Origin: SFLA01 sp045595165
GTDB lineage: Bacteria > Bacillota > Clostridia > Oscillospirales > CAG-382
DNA length: 64,000 bases
NCBI GenBank assembly: GCA_045595165.1
Contig: JAZNZY010000022.1
Coordinates: forward strand, 1-64,000
Reading direction: 5' to 3'
Of this stretch, positions 30,720-38,170 are shown in pieces; the first letter of the stretch is position 1; every line of letters starts with the position of its first letter. The notes under the pieces are model-generated. The model had not been told where the DNA came from and searched no databases. It was given only the letters and a program-made list of their open reading frames with translations. Position numbers and translations under genes: made by a program.

Positions 30720-32266
30720 TAAGAATTTACGATATATCCCTGCCGCAAGGCGGGGATTTGCCTTCCTATATATTTAATAAATTCGGCTCAAGTGTTCCCT
30801 TTTCCCTTTACCGCCGCAGTATCGACGCCCGCAGAGGCAGACCGTTGAGAATGGTGTATACGGTTGACATAATGCCTGTAAATGAGGCTGATGCTCTCCG
30901 CCGTCTTAAAGGGGAAAAGTACGAGATACTGTCCGAAGAGGGGTACGTCTGTCCGTGTAAGGCTTATTACACTTTGCGTCCCGTGGTCGTAGGCTTCGGT
31001 CCTGCGGGAATGTTTGCCTCCCTCTTGCTTGCAAAAGCGGGAGCAAGACCTATAGTTCTCGAGCGTGGCAAGGCTGTGGACGAGCGTGTTAAAAGCGTGG
31101 AGCTTTTTTGGAACACGGGAATTCTGGATACCGAAAGCAACGTGCAGTTCGGTGAAGGAGGAGCGGGCAGCTTTTCCGACGGAAAGCTTAACACTCTTGT
31201 TAAAGATAAAAATTACCGGGGAAGATTTGTGCTTTCCACCTTTGTTTCCCACGGCGCACCCGAGGATATAATGTACGATGCTAAGCCCCATATCGGTACC
31301 GACTTGCTTCGGGGTTGTGTAAAGGGCATACGTGAAGAGATAATCTCTCTCGGCGGGGAAGTTTTGTTCGGTGCAAAAATGACGGATATAGTCATAAACA
31401 AAAACCGCGTTTCCGCCGTTAAATATTCTGTTTGCGGAGAAGAGCATACTATAAAAACCGATACCGTGTTTTTAGGAATAGGCCATTCCGCCAGAGATAC
31501 CTTCCGTATGCTTTCCGAAAAGGATATAAATATGGAAGCAAAGCCCTTTTCTGTGGGAGTGCGTATCGAGCATCCGCGGGAAATGATAGATTACTCCCAA
31601 TATCGGGAGCACGCTTCCATTTTGCCCGCCGCATCCTATAAGCTGTCCCACCATACGGATTCGGGCAGGGGAGTATATACCTTTTGTATGTGCCCCGGCG
31701 GGTACGTGGTAAACGCTTCCAGCGAGGAAAACCGACTCGTTACCAACGGTATGAGCTACCGCGCAAGAGATGGGGTCAATTCAAATTCTGCGGTTTTGGT
31801 AGGGCTTTCTCCCGCGGATTTCGGAACGGAACTTTTCGACGGGATGTATTTCCAGCAAGCACTGGAGGAAAAAGCGTTTTTGTTGGGCGGAAAGGACTTT
31901 AAAGCGCCTTGTCAGTCTGTTGCGGATTTTCTCGGCAAAGGAAAAGAGTCGGTTTCCGTTTCTCCTACCTTTTCAAACGGCGTGCGTGAAACAGAGATAA
32001 GCAAATTATTTCCCGAATATATTACTTCCTCTCTCCGTCAGGGGATAACGGCGTTCGGCAAAAAAATATCGGGGTTTGATACCTGCGGTGTTATCACAGG
32101 TGTAGAAAGCCGTTCCACTTGCCCCATAAGAATTACAAGAGATGAAAACTGTATGGCGTCTGTCGGTGGGTTGTATCCTATCGGAGAAGGCGCGGGCTAT
32201 GCAGGCGGTATAATGTCCGCCGCAATGGATGGAATGAAAGCCGTGGAAAAATATTGCGAAGAGTAA
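30716..32266 (+). CDS. FAD-dependent oxidoreductase (COG2509-type)
   Basis: The 516-residue protein has a short N-terminal alpha/beta region (about 1-85) and an FAD-binding Rossmann motif V-V-G-F-G-P-A-G-M-F-A-S at about 91-102, followed by L-E-R-G, F-G-E-G-G-A-G-S-F-S-D-G-K-L and a C-terminal Y-P-I-G-E-G-A-G-Y-A-G-G-I-M-S-A-A-M-D-G. This order is that of the uncharacterised FAD-dependent dehydrogenases grouped in COG2509. It is cytosolic and its substrate is not known. The start overlaps the lipoprotein stop as ATGA and a terminator follows. Confidence 0.88.
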   Translation: MIRIYDISLPQGGDLPSYIFNKFGSSVPFSLYRRSIDARRGRPLRMVYTVDIMPVNEADALRRLKGEKYEILSEEGYVCPCKAYYTLRPVVVGFGPAGMFASLLLAKAGARPIVLERGKAVDERVKSVELFWNTGILDTESNVQFGEGGAGSFSDGKLNTLVKDKNYRGRFVLSTFVSHGAPEDIMYDAKPHIGTDLLRGCVKGIREEIISLGGEVLFGAKMTDIVINKNRVSAVKYSVCGEEHTIKTDTVFLGIGHSARDTFRMLSEKDINMEAKPFSVGVRIEHPREMIDYSQYREHASILPAASYKLSHHTDSGRGVYTFCMCPGGYVVNASSEENRLVTNGMSYRARDGVNSNSAVLVGLSPADFGTELFDGMYFQQALEEKAFLLGGKDFKAPCQSVADFLGKGKESVSVSPTFSNGVRETEISKLFPEYITSSLRQGITAFGKKISGFDTCGVITGVESRSTCPIRITRDENCMASVGGLYPIGEGAGYAGGIMSAAMDGMKAVEKYCEE

Positions 32267-32270
32267 GAGA

Positions 32271-32299
32271 AAAGCACCGTTCAACAGACGGTGCTTTTT
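32271..32299 (+). terminator. Intrinsic terminator after the FAD protein gene
   Basis: AAAGCACCGT pairs with ACGGTGCTTT and is followed by T-rich sequence. Confidence 0.88.
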
Positions 32300-32327
32300 C
32301 AGCCCGGCTTGGGGTTCAAATTTAAGC

Positions 32328-32434
32328 AAAGAGAGGGATTCGCTCTCGGGGTTCGACGCCCTCTCGGTCAGGGTTGGCTCTGACAGCCCACCGAGCTGTC
32401 ATTCACTACCAACCCGTTCGAATCCCACTGCTAC
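32328..32434 (+). other. Structured segment containing a copied tRNA-Ser 3' fragment
   Basis: AAAGAGAGGGATTCG at 32328-32342 is an exact copy of 15 bp from the acceptor/T-arm of the tRNA-Ser(GGA) gene (32480-32494), 152 bp away in the same orientation. It is followed by consecutive inverted repeats: GAGAGGG/CCCTCTC (32331-32365), GTCAG/CTGAC (32367-32384) and GACAGC/GCTGTC (32382-32400), and by a T-loop-like GTTCGAATCCCAC (32416-32428) without a matching stem. It does not fold as a complete tRNA. No gene is seen. Confidence 0.55.
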
Positions 32435-32440
32435 AAAAAC

Positions 32441-32466
32441 AAAAAAGCAGGCATTTAGCCTGCTTT
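32441..32466 (-). terminator. Intrinsic terminator of tRNA-Ser(GGA)
   Basis: On the minus strand AAAGCAGGC pairs with GCCTGCTTT and is followed by T6, 8 bp after the tRNA. Confidence 0.88.
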
Positions 32467-32473
32467 CTTGTTT

Positions 32474-32565
32474 TGGCGGAAAGAGAGGGATTCGAACCCT
32501 CGGAACGGTATTAGCGTTCACACGATTTCCAGTCGTGCGCCTTAGACCAGCTCAGCCATCTTTCC
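32474..32565 (-). tRNA. tRNA-Ser (anticodon GGA)
   Basis: On the minus strand it starts GGAAAGA and ends TCTTTCC-G-CCA. The anticodon loop CTGGAAA gives GGA. A long variable arm (GAACGC/GTTC) and GAGGG-TTCGAAT-CCCTC T-arm confirm class II serine tRNA. It has a perfect promoter upstream and its own terminator. Confidence 0.96.
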
Positions 32566-32603
32566 ATATTCATTTTACACGTCGATTTCGCTCGTGCTTT
32601 GCA

Positions 32604-32632
32604 ATTATATCACACGATTTCGCGGTTGTCAA
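32604..32632 (-). promoter_or_regulatory. Consensus promoter of tRNA-Ser(GGA)
   Basis: On the minus strand TTGACA (32627-32632), a 17-bp spacer and TATAAT (32604-32609), about 40 bp upstream of the tRNA 5' end. Confidence 0.92.
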
Positions 32633-32695
32633 CAGTTATTTTCCTTATTTTTTGCCATAATGTTGAGTTAATATTGTAAAAATTAATAAAAGTAC

Positions 32696-32724
32696 TTGAT
32701 TTTATGCTATGCTACGTATATAAT
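32696..32724 (+). promoter_or_regulatory. Promoter of the CBM9-like surface protein gene
   Basis: TTGATT (32696-32701), a 17-bp spacer and TATAAT (32719-32724), 45 bp before the start codon. Confidence 0.85.
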
Positions 32725-32769
32725 AAGCTAACAAAACATATAGTTTTGAAACAAATTAAGGAGAAAATT

Positions 32770-34302
32770 ATGAAAAAGTCCATTATCGCATCCCTTTTAA
32801 GCATTGCACTTGTACTTGTAATGGTTATCGCTCTCGTTCCCACAGTTGCTTCCGCAGCATCTAACGCCAACGCAGAGTACGAACTCCCTTACAATATCGT
32901 GGCGCCCGTTCCTGATGGTGTTGTGAACTCCAACGAGTATTCCTTGTTCCCCTTCAACTCCGTTAATTACACCGACGGCGAATTTGTTGATCAGTTTGAC
33001 AAAGATCATTCCATCCAGGCAGATTTTTATGCTTGCTGGGATAACGATGCTATGTACCTTGCTTGGGTAGTTAAATCCGAGCTCGACGCATACTCTTCTC
33101 CCGTTTACGGCGCAGATGCGCTGGGCAATATGTGGCAGCACTGCTGCATCCAGCTTATGTACACTCCCTACCATCCCACCCAGGCAGAGGAGATCGCCCC
33201 TGAGACTTATACCGGCGATTACCTTGAACTCGGCGTAACCATGCACAATGGCGAAACCCCTATCAAGTGCGTATGGAACGCTTCCGGCGCACAGGCAGGT
33301 ATCGGTTCTGCCGACTGGGATTTCGCAGGTAACATCGTAGAAACCGCAGACGGAATCGAAGTTACATACGAAATCAGATTCCCTTGGAAGGCTTCCGGTC
33401 TTAACTCCGTTGGTAACGGTACCGTTATCGGTCTCAGCTACGTTGTTGCTGACCAGGTACAGTTTGACGTTAATAATTTCGATGCTCCTCAGAACAATAT
33501 GGCAGAGTGGCAGGATTGTATCCTCGGCGGCAAGGCTCCCAAGAATCTCGCTATTGTAACTCTCGCCGGCAAGGAAGATGATACTCAGATTGAAGTATCT
33601 AACGATGGCTTCCAGGGCGAAGAAAGTGTCGACATTCCCGATGCTCCCCCCGCAATTGATGAAACCGCTATTCCCGAGGACGCAACCGCAGTTCTTTCCA
33701 AGCCTACCTTCAACACCGCTATCACCGCAGGCTCCGCTACCGTTATTACCGATATCCAGAACGTTAATAACTACAACGTTAAGTGGGCAGCTACTGCTCA
33801 CCTCAGACCTACCGATGCAGCAGGCGTATACGAAGTAGTGGAAATCGTATGGGGCGGCGGAAATGAGATCACCTTTGCTAACGAAGTTCAGGAAGGCGAT
33901 ATTGCTCTCGCAGTTCACGGCGATGACAGCACCGATCCCAACTCCGAATCCTGCCAGAAGAGAGAAGCTCTCCGTGCTCTCGTAGCAGGCGACCTTGTAA
34001 CCTTCCTCGGCTACGATTTTGAAACCAAGCTTTTCGCTACCAACGCAGTAGTTTACTACGGCAACACTGTTACCGAAGATGAATCCTCCGAAGAACCCTC
34101 TGAAGAGCCCTCTGAAGAACCTTCTGAAGAGCCCTCCAAGGAAGAATCCAAGGAAGACGAATCCACTCCCGCAGGTAACACCTCCGTTTCCGAAAAGGAA
34201 GAAGGCGGCAACACCGGTCTTATCATCGGCATCGTTATCGCAGTTGTAGTTATCGCAGTTGTTGTGGTAGTTGTTATCGTTCTTAAGAAGAAAAAGGCGT
34301 AA
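32770..34302 (+). CDS. Membrane-anchored surface protein with CBM9-like and a shared unknown domain
   Basis: The 510-residue protein has a signal peptide (1-30), a CBM9/DOMON-like beta-sandwich (about 43-265; D-G-V-V-N-S-N-E-Y and E-V-T-Y-E-I-R-F-P-W), an unrecognised domain (about 318-431), an acidic stalk with about four E-E-P-S repeats (435-465) and a C-terminal hydrophobic helix of mostly Val and Ile (483-504) before K-K-K-K-A. The domain at 318-431 is related to 721-841 of the protein at 40695: both have N-x-K-W, an E-x-x-x-V-V-x-x-V/I turn, G-D/E-I-x-x-A-V-H and V-G/A-D-x-L-x-L-x-G blocks. Strong codon bias and a consensus promoter suggest abundant expression. A glycan-binding role is inferred. 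Confidence 0.75.
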   Translation: MKKSIIASLLSIALVLVMVIALVPTVASAASNANAEYELPYNIVAPVPDGVVNSNEYSLFPFNSVNYTDGEFVDQFDKDHSIQADFYACWDNDAMYLAWVVKSELDAYSSPVYGADALGNMWQHCCIQLMYTPYHPTQAEEIAPETYTGDYLELGVTMHNGETPIKCVWNASGAQAGIGSADWDFAGNIVETADGIEVTYEIRFPWKASGLNSVGNGTVIGLSYVVADQVQFDVNNFDAPQNNMAEWQDCILGGKAPKNLAIVTLAGKEDDTQIEVSNDGFQGEESVDIPDAPPAIDETAIPEDATAVLSKPTFNTAITAGSATVITDIQNVNNYNVKWAATAHLRPTDAAGVYEVVEIVWGGGNEITFANEVQEGDIALAVHGDDSTDPNSESCQKREALRALVAGDLVTFLGYDFETKLFATNAVVYYGNTVTEDESSEEPSEEPSEEPSEEPSKEESKEDESTPAGNTSVSEKEEGGNTGLIIGIVIAVVVIAVVVVVVIVLKKKKA

Positions 34303-34333
34303 GTCTTAAAAATTAAAGTTCATATATAATATA

Positions 34334-34382
34334 TTGACTTTTCCGTCGGGGGTATGTATAATATCCCCGACGGTATTTTTTT
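34334..34382 (+). promoter_or_regulatory. galU promoter whose -10 lies in a terminator loop
   Basis: TTGACT (34334-34339), a 17-bp spacer and TATAAT (34357-34362) form a promoter for galU. The same segment is an intrinsic terminator for the upstream surface protein: CCGTCGGGG (34343-34351) pairs with CCCCGACGG (34365-34373) and is followed by T7. The -10 box lies in the 13-nt loop. Confidence 0.8.
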
Positions 34383-34430
34383 GGGTCTGCATCCAAATGT
34401 GAACACCGTGTATTTTTGGGAGGTATTTTT

Positions 34431-35318
34431 ATGAAAGTCAAAAAAGCGGTCATACCTGCGGCAGGCTTGGGTACAAGAATGCTTCCCATATCCAAAAGCG
34501 TTCCAAAGGAAATGCTGGCTATTGTGGATAAGCCTGCAATACAGTATTTGGTGGAGGAAGCTGTAAACAGCGGTATTACGGATATCCTTATTATCTCCAA
34601 CCGCGGCAAGGAATCCCTTGAAAACCATTTCGATTACAGCCCCGAGTATTCCGAATCTCTCCGCCGTGCGGGCAGAAACGATGATCTTTTAATGCTTAAC
34701 GCCATTACCGAAATGGCAAACGTAAGCTATATACGCCAGAACAACGCCCGCGGCTTGGGACACGCAGTAAGCCTTGCCCGTTCCTTTGTGGGCAACGAGC
34801 CTTTTGCCGTAATGTACGGGGACGATATTATTTTTTCTCAAACTCCGGTAACAAAACAACTTACCGATCTTTACGAGGAATTCGGTATTGCCGTGGCAGG
34901 AGTTCGCCACGTTGACGCGGAGAGTATATCCAAATACTGTTCCATCAAAGCCGAGGAGATTCGTGAAAACGTGTATCATTGCACAGATATGATCGAAAAA
35001 CCCCGTCCCGATCAGGTGTTTACCGATCTTGCCATTCTGGGCAGAGTAGTGCTTACACCCGAGATTTTCGATATTCTGGATAAAACCCCTCCCGGTGCCA
35101 AGGGAGAAATACAGCTTACCGACGCAATGGCGGTGCTTGCCCGCACCAAGGGTATGAAGGCCTGCGTTTTTGAGGGCGAGCGTTTTGACGTAGGCAATAA
35201 ATTAAGCTATATAGAGTCCAACGTTTATATGGGACTCCGCCATCCCGAAACCAAGGAAGGCTTCAGGGAATATATATTAAAGATCGCAAAGGAGCTTGAA
35301 AATGACACGTCCCGATAA
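34431..35318 (+). CDS. galU: UTP-glucose-1-phosphate uridylyltransferase
   Basis: The 295-residue protein begins MKVKKAVIPAAGLGTRMLP, the nucleotidyltransferase signature, with S-K-S-V-P-K-E-M-L, D-K-P-A-I-Q-Y, V-M-Y-G-D-D-I-I and E-K-P-R-P typical of bacterial GalU. It makes UDP-glucose from UTP and glucose-1-phosphate for envelope polysaccharides. The start at 34431 follows GGGAGG. It leads a five-gene operon (galU, dCMP deaminase, lipoprotein, rimI, tsaD) and overlaps the next gene by 17 bp. Confidence 0.96.
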   Translation: MKVKKAVIPAAGLGTRMLPISKSVPKEMLAIVDKPAIQYLVEEAVNSGITDILIISNRGKESLENHFDYSPEYSESLRRAGRNDDLLMLNAITEMANVSYIRQNNARGLGHAVSLARSFVGNEPFAVMYGDDIIFSQTPVTKQLTDLYEEFGIAVAGVRHVDAESISKYCSIKAEEIRENVYHCTDMIEKPRPDQVFTDLAILGRVVLTPEIFDILDKTPPGAKGEIQLTDAMAVLARTKGMKACVFEGERFDVGNKLSYIESNVYMGLRHPETKEGFREYILKIAKELENDTSR

Positions 35319-35787
35319 GATCAATTATTATCTTGATATAGCACAGACTGTATCCCAGCGGGGAACCTGCCTTCGCCGCAAGTTCGGCGCGATCATAGTT
35401 AAAAACGACAGTATCGTTTCCACGGGCTATGCGGGAGCACCCCGCGGAAGACAAAACTGCTGCGACAGAGGCACCTGCCTCCGCGAGGAAATGGCTATTC
35501 CCAGAGGGGAAAGATACGAGCTTTGCCGTTCCGTACACGCAGAGGCAAACGCAATAATCGCCGCCTCCCGCGAGGAAATGCTGGATGCGGATCTTTATCT
35601 CGCCTGCACCGATCCCAAAACGGGCGCATCTATCGGCGGAACCACAAGCTGTCAAATGTGCAAAAGAATGGTAATAAACGCAGGAATAAAGCGTGTTATC
35701 GTCCGCGAAACCGCTTCTACATACTCCATCTATGACGTGCAGGATTGGATAACCAACGATGACAGTCTGGGACAGAAAGGCTATTAA
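35302..35787 (+). CDS. Deoxycytidylate (dCMP) deaminase
   Basis: The 161-residue protein is a zinc-dependent cytidine-deaminase-fold enzyme of the dCMP deaminase/ComEB type: S-V-H-A-E-A-N-A-I provides the zinc His and proton-shuttling Glu, and T-T-S-C-Q-M-C-K the two zinc Cys. G-Y-A-G-A-P-R-G at about 40-47 and the extra Cys-rich loop (N-C-C-D-R-G-T-C) also fit. It makes dUMP, the substrate of the ThyX encoded at 62385. The ATG at 35302 follows AAAGGAG inside the end of galU. Confidence 0.92.
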   Translation: MTRPDKINYYLDIAQTVSQRGTCLRRKFGAIIVKNDSIVSTGYAGAPRGRQNCCDRGTCLREEMAIPRGERYELCRSVHAEANAIIAASREEMLDADLYLACTDPKTGASIGGTTSCQMCKRMVINAGIKRVIVRETASTYSIYDVQDWITNDDSLGQKGY

Positions 35788-36467
35788 TGAAAAAAATACT
35801 TGCATTTACACTTGTAATATTAACTCTCGTTCTCTGCGCCTGCACGGAAGGTGAGGAGCCCTTAAGAGGATACGAGGTATCCATAACCGAATTCGGTTTT
35901 ACCGATCCCGAAACGGGCGTTGAATACGAAATGTTTTCAAACCCCATTTCTGTATATGCTCTTGAGAGGGACGAGCCTCTCTGCAACGACGGCGATACAC
36001 AGTATTATTCCGTAAAATGGGAAGACAGCACCAAATATCTGTGCGATAAGGACGGTGTCGTCTACAAGGCGGTAGGCGTTCCCGATCTTACTATTGACGT
36101 TTTCGATCCCGTTGCCGCTTTCGTATACTACGGCTCTGCGTATCTTACCACTCTTTACTGTGAGGAAAAATACCGCGATCCCGAGATAAGCTATCCCGAT
36201 GACACCGAGTTTCAGGATGACAGCGATCTGGTATATGCTATCCGCGATGCTATTTTGAACGAATCCGAAACACAGCTTCCCTTGGAGCTTGACGATGATA
36301 ATACCTTTACTTTCCGTATGCTCAGCGCAAATTATCCGGGATTGTATTATGTGGTAGTCTTCACCGTAGATACTGAAGGTAATTGCTATCTTTACGACAG
36401 AGCTACCCGCAAAGCGGTGTATGCACCTCAGGACGTAATAGACAGGTTTATCGGCGATGAGTATTAA
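35787..36467 (+). CDS. Predicted lipoprotein of unknown function
   Basis: The 226-residue protein has a lipoprotein signal (lipobox V-L-C-A-C, lipidated Cys19 or nearby) and a soluble acidic domain without a recognised family. It shares one base with the dCMP deaminase stop (TAATG) and overlaps rimI by 11 bp, so it is translated as part of the operon. The mature part contains several Asp/Glu-rich turns and ends A-P-Q-D-V-I-D-R-F-I-G-D-E-Y. No catalytic motif was seen. Confidence 0.8.
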   Translation: MKKILAFTLVILTLVLCACTEGEEPLRGYEVSITEFGFTDPETGVEYEMFSNPISVYALERDEPLCNDGDTQYYSVKWEDSTKYLCDKDGVVYKAVGVPDLTIDVFDPVAAFVYYGSAYLTTLYCEEKYRDPEISYPDDTEFQDDSDLVYAIRDAILNESETQLPLELDDDNTFTFRMLSANYPGLYYVVVFTVDTEGNCYLYDRATRKAVYAPQDVIDRFIGDEY

Positions 36468-36879
36468 TAAAATACTGCCGCTTACAAAAGATAAAATACC
36501 CGCAGCCGCGGTGTTGGAAAAGGAATGTCTGGATACCGCTTGGTCGGAAAATGCTATATCCGAATTTCTCCTTTCCGATACTGCGGTGTATCTTTATTGC
36601 GAAACCGACGGTGTTTTAAGCGGCATTCTTTCTGCAACTCTGCTATTTGGAGAAGCGGAAATAGAAAATATTGCGGTTTCAAAAAGCTTTCGCCGTAAAG
36701 GTATAGGAAAAGCATTGGTAGACAAATTAAAATCAAAGTGCGAAAAGGTATTTTTACTGGTAAAAGAGGATAATTACGGAGCGATAAGCTTTTATAATTC
36801 ATTGGGATTTAAAAAAACAGGCATCCGCCGCAGATATTATCACGGCAAGGATGCTTACGTTATGGAATTGAAGGTGTAA
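36457..36879 (+). CDS. rimI: Ribosomal protein S18-alanine N-acetyltransferase (GNAT)
   Basis: The 140-residue GNAT protein has I-E-N-I-A-V-S-K-S-F-R-R-K-G-I-G-K-A-L, where R-R-K-G-I-G binds acetyl-CoA, followed by L-V-K-E-D-N-Y-G-A-I-S-F-Y-N-S-L-G-F and R-R-R-Y-Y. This pattern plus the location directly before tsaD is the usual RimI setting in Bacillota. It would acetylate the N-terminal alanine of S18. Another GNAT activity is possible. Confidence 0.88.
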   Translation: MSINKILPLTKDKIPAAAVLEKECLDTAWSENAISEFLLSDTAVYLYCETDGVLSGILSATLLFGEAEIENIAVSKSFRRKGIGKALVDKLKSKCEKVFLLVKEDNYGAISFYNSLGFKKTGIRRRYYHGKDAYVMELKV

Positions 36880-36883
36880 TTTA

Positions 36884-37894
36884 ATGAAAATTCTGGGTAT
36901 AGAAAGCTCCTGCGATGAAACTGCCGCTTCCGTGGTGGAGGACGGCAGACACGTGCTTTCAAATATAGTGGCATCTCAGGCGGAGGTTCACGCCCTTTAC
37001 GGCGGTGTAGTTCCCGAAATAGCCTCCCGCGCCCATTGCGAAGCCCTTACGGGGGTAGTAAAGGAAGCGTTGGAAAAGGCGGAATGTACCCTTAACGATA
37101 TTGATGCTATTGCGGTGACCTATGCCCCCGGTCTTATCGGTGCTTTGCTTACGGGACTTTCATTTGCAAAGGGGTTAAGCTATTCCTGCGGAAAGCCTCT
37201 TGTTCCCGTACATCACATAAGAGGACACGTTGCGGCAAATTATATTGCCCATCCCGACCTTAAGCCCCCGTTTATCGCATTGGTGGTTTCGGGCGGACAT
37301 ACCTCTCTTTTGAAGGTGGACGATTATACTTCATATAAGAGCATCGGACAGACCAGAGATGACGCGGCGGGAGAGGCTTTTGACAAAGCCGCCCGTATGC
37401 TGGGATTACCTTATCCCGGCGGTGCGGCGATGGACAGATTGGCTTCCATCGGCAACAAAAACGCTATGAAATTTACCATAAGCCACGTAGAAAACTGTCC
37501 TTATGATTTTTCCTTCTCCGGCTTAAAGACCGCTGTTATAAATCAGGTACACACTATGCAGCAAAAGGGAATAGAGCTTACGGATGAATTCAAAGCAGAC
37601 CTTGCGGCATCCTTTACCGAAACTCTGGTAAAGAGCATATGTCTGCGTGTGGATGCATTGTATTCGCAGGTCGGCAATCTTCCTCTCGTTCTTGCAGGAG
37701 GCGTTGCCGCCAATTCACACCTGCGCGCAGGGCTTAAGGAATTGACCGACCGCAAGGGAGTTTCTCTGTATCTGCCGCCCCTTTCTCTGTGCGGAGATAA
37801 CGCGGCGATGATCGCTTCTCAGGGCTATTTTGAGTACGTTTCGGGCTCTGTTGCGGACCTTGAACTTAACGCTTTTGCAACCAAAACCGTGTAA
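36884..37894 (+). CDS. tsaD: tRNA N6-adenosine threonylcarbamoyltransferase TsaD
   Basis: The 336-residue protein starts MKILGIESSCDETAASVV and has P-V-H-H-I-R-G-H-V-A-A-N-Y with the two metal-binding His, L-V-V-S-G-G-H-T, D-D-A-A-G-E-A-F-D-K-A-A-R and a C-terminal L-A-G-G-V-A-A-N. TsaD transfers threonylcarbamoyl to A37 of ANN-decoding tRNAs together with TsaB and TsaE, which are not in this window. It ends the galU operon; a complex noncoding segment follows. Confidence 0.97.
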   Translation: MKILGIESSCDETAASVVEDGRHVLSNIVASQAEVHALYGGVVPEIASRAHCEALTGVVKEALEKAECTLNDIDAIAVTYAPGLIGALLTGLSFAKGLSYSCGKPLVPVHHIRGHVAANYIAHPDLKPPFIALVVSGGHTSLLKVDDYTSYKSIGQTRDDAAGEAFDKAARMLGLPYPGGAAMDRLASIGNKNAMKFTISHVENCPYDFSFSGLKTAVINQVHTMQQKGIELTDEFKADLAASFTETLVKSICLRVDALYSQVGNLPLVLAGGVAANSHLRAGLKELTDRKGVSLYLPPLSLCGDNAAMIASQGYFEYVSGSVADLELNAFATKTV

Positions 37895-37910
37895 TGTATT
37901 ATACATAATG

Positions 37911-38037
37911 TTTTCCACAATTGGTGGAAAAGTATGTGGATTACCCACATTAAAATGTTCTAAAACCTAAAAAATCCCCGAATTATCGTGTTGGCGCCCT
38001 TTAAAAATGTGGAAAACTATGTGGATAATGTGGATTT
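37911..38037. other. Cluster of DnaA-box-like 9-mers
   Basis: Six 9-mers at or near the DnaA-box consensus TTATCCACA occur in 127 bp: TTTTCCACA (37911-37919), TGTGGATTA (37935-37943), TTACCCACA (37941-37949), TGTGGAAAA (38008-38016), the exact consensus in reverse, TGTGGATAA (38020-38028), and TGTGGATTT (38029-38037). Strongly AT-rich sequence follows directly. DnaA binding is inferred; dnaA is not in the window. Confidence 0.55.
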
Positions 38038-38059
38038 CATAATTTTTATTATGTAAATA
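38032..38059 (+). other. dif-like 11-6-11 site
   Basis: GGATTTCATAA, a 6-bp centre TTTTTA and TTATGTAAATA form the CATAA-N6-TTATG imperfect palindrome typical of XerC/XerD recombination sites. The right half resembles the Bacillota XerD half-site TTATGTAAACT. A second right-half-like sequence, TTATGTAAACC, lies at 38069-38079 without a good partner. The left half overlaps the last DnaA-like box. A GGTGAATATTCACC palindrome lies at 38097-38110. The call is by pattern only. Confidence 0.4.
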
Positions 38060-38144
38060 AATAACGGGTTATGTAAACCTGTCCGTGCATAATCGGGGTG
38101 AATATTCACCGTATACAGTATAAAAATAACTACCCCAATAAAAA

Positions 38145-38166
38145 ACACGTCCCAAACGGGACGTGT
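38145..38166 (-). terminator. Intrinsic terminator of the DUF6062 gene
   Basis: On the minus strand ACACGTCCC pairs with GGGACGTGT around GTTT and is followed by T6, just after the stop codon. Confidence 0.88.
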
Positions 38167-38170
38167 AAAT

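Noticed and set aside
32328..32434. A further complete tRNA gene
   Set aside because: A T-loop-like sequence is present but its stem does not pair and no acceptor stem or anticodon arm can be drawn.
32797..33918. A 373-codon minus-strand frame
   Set aside because: It lies antisense to the CBM9-like surface protein and its low-complexity translation has no recognisable pattern.
37911..38037. Calling this segment oriC outright
   Set aside because: dnaA, dnaN and other usual neighbours are absent and surrounding gene orientation does not diverge from here; it is kept as a candidate only.
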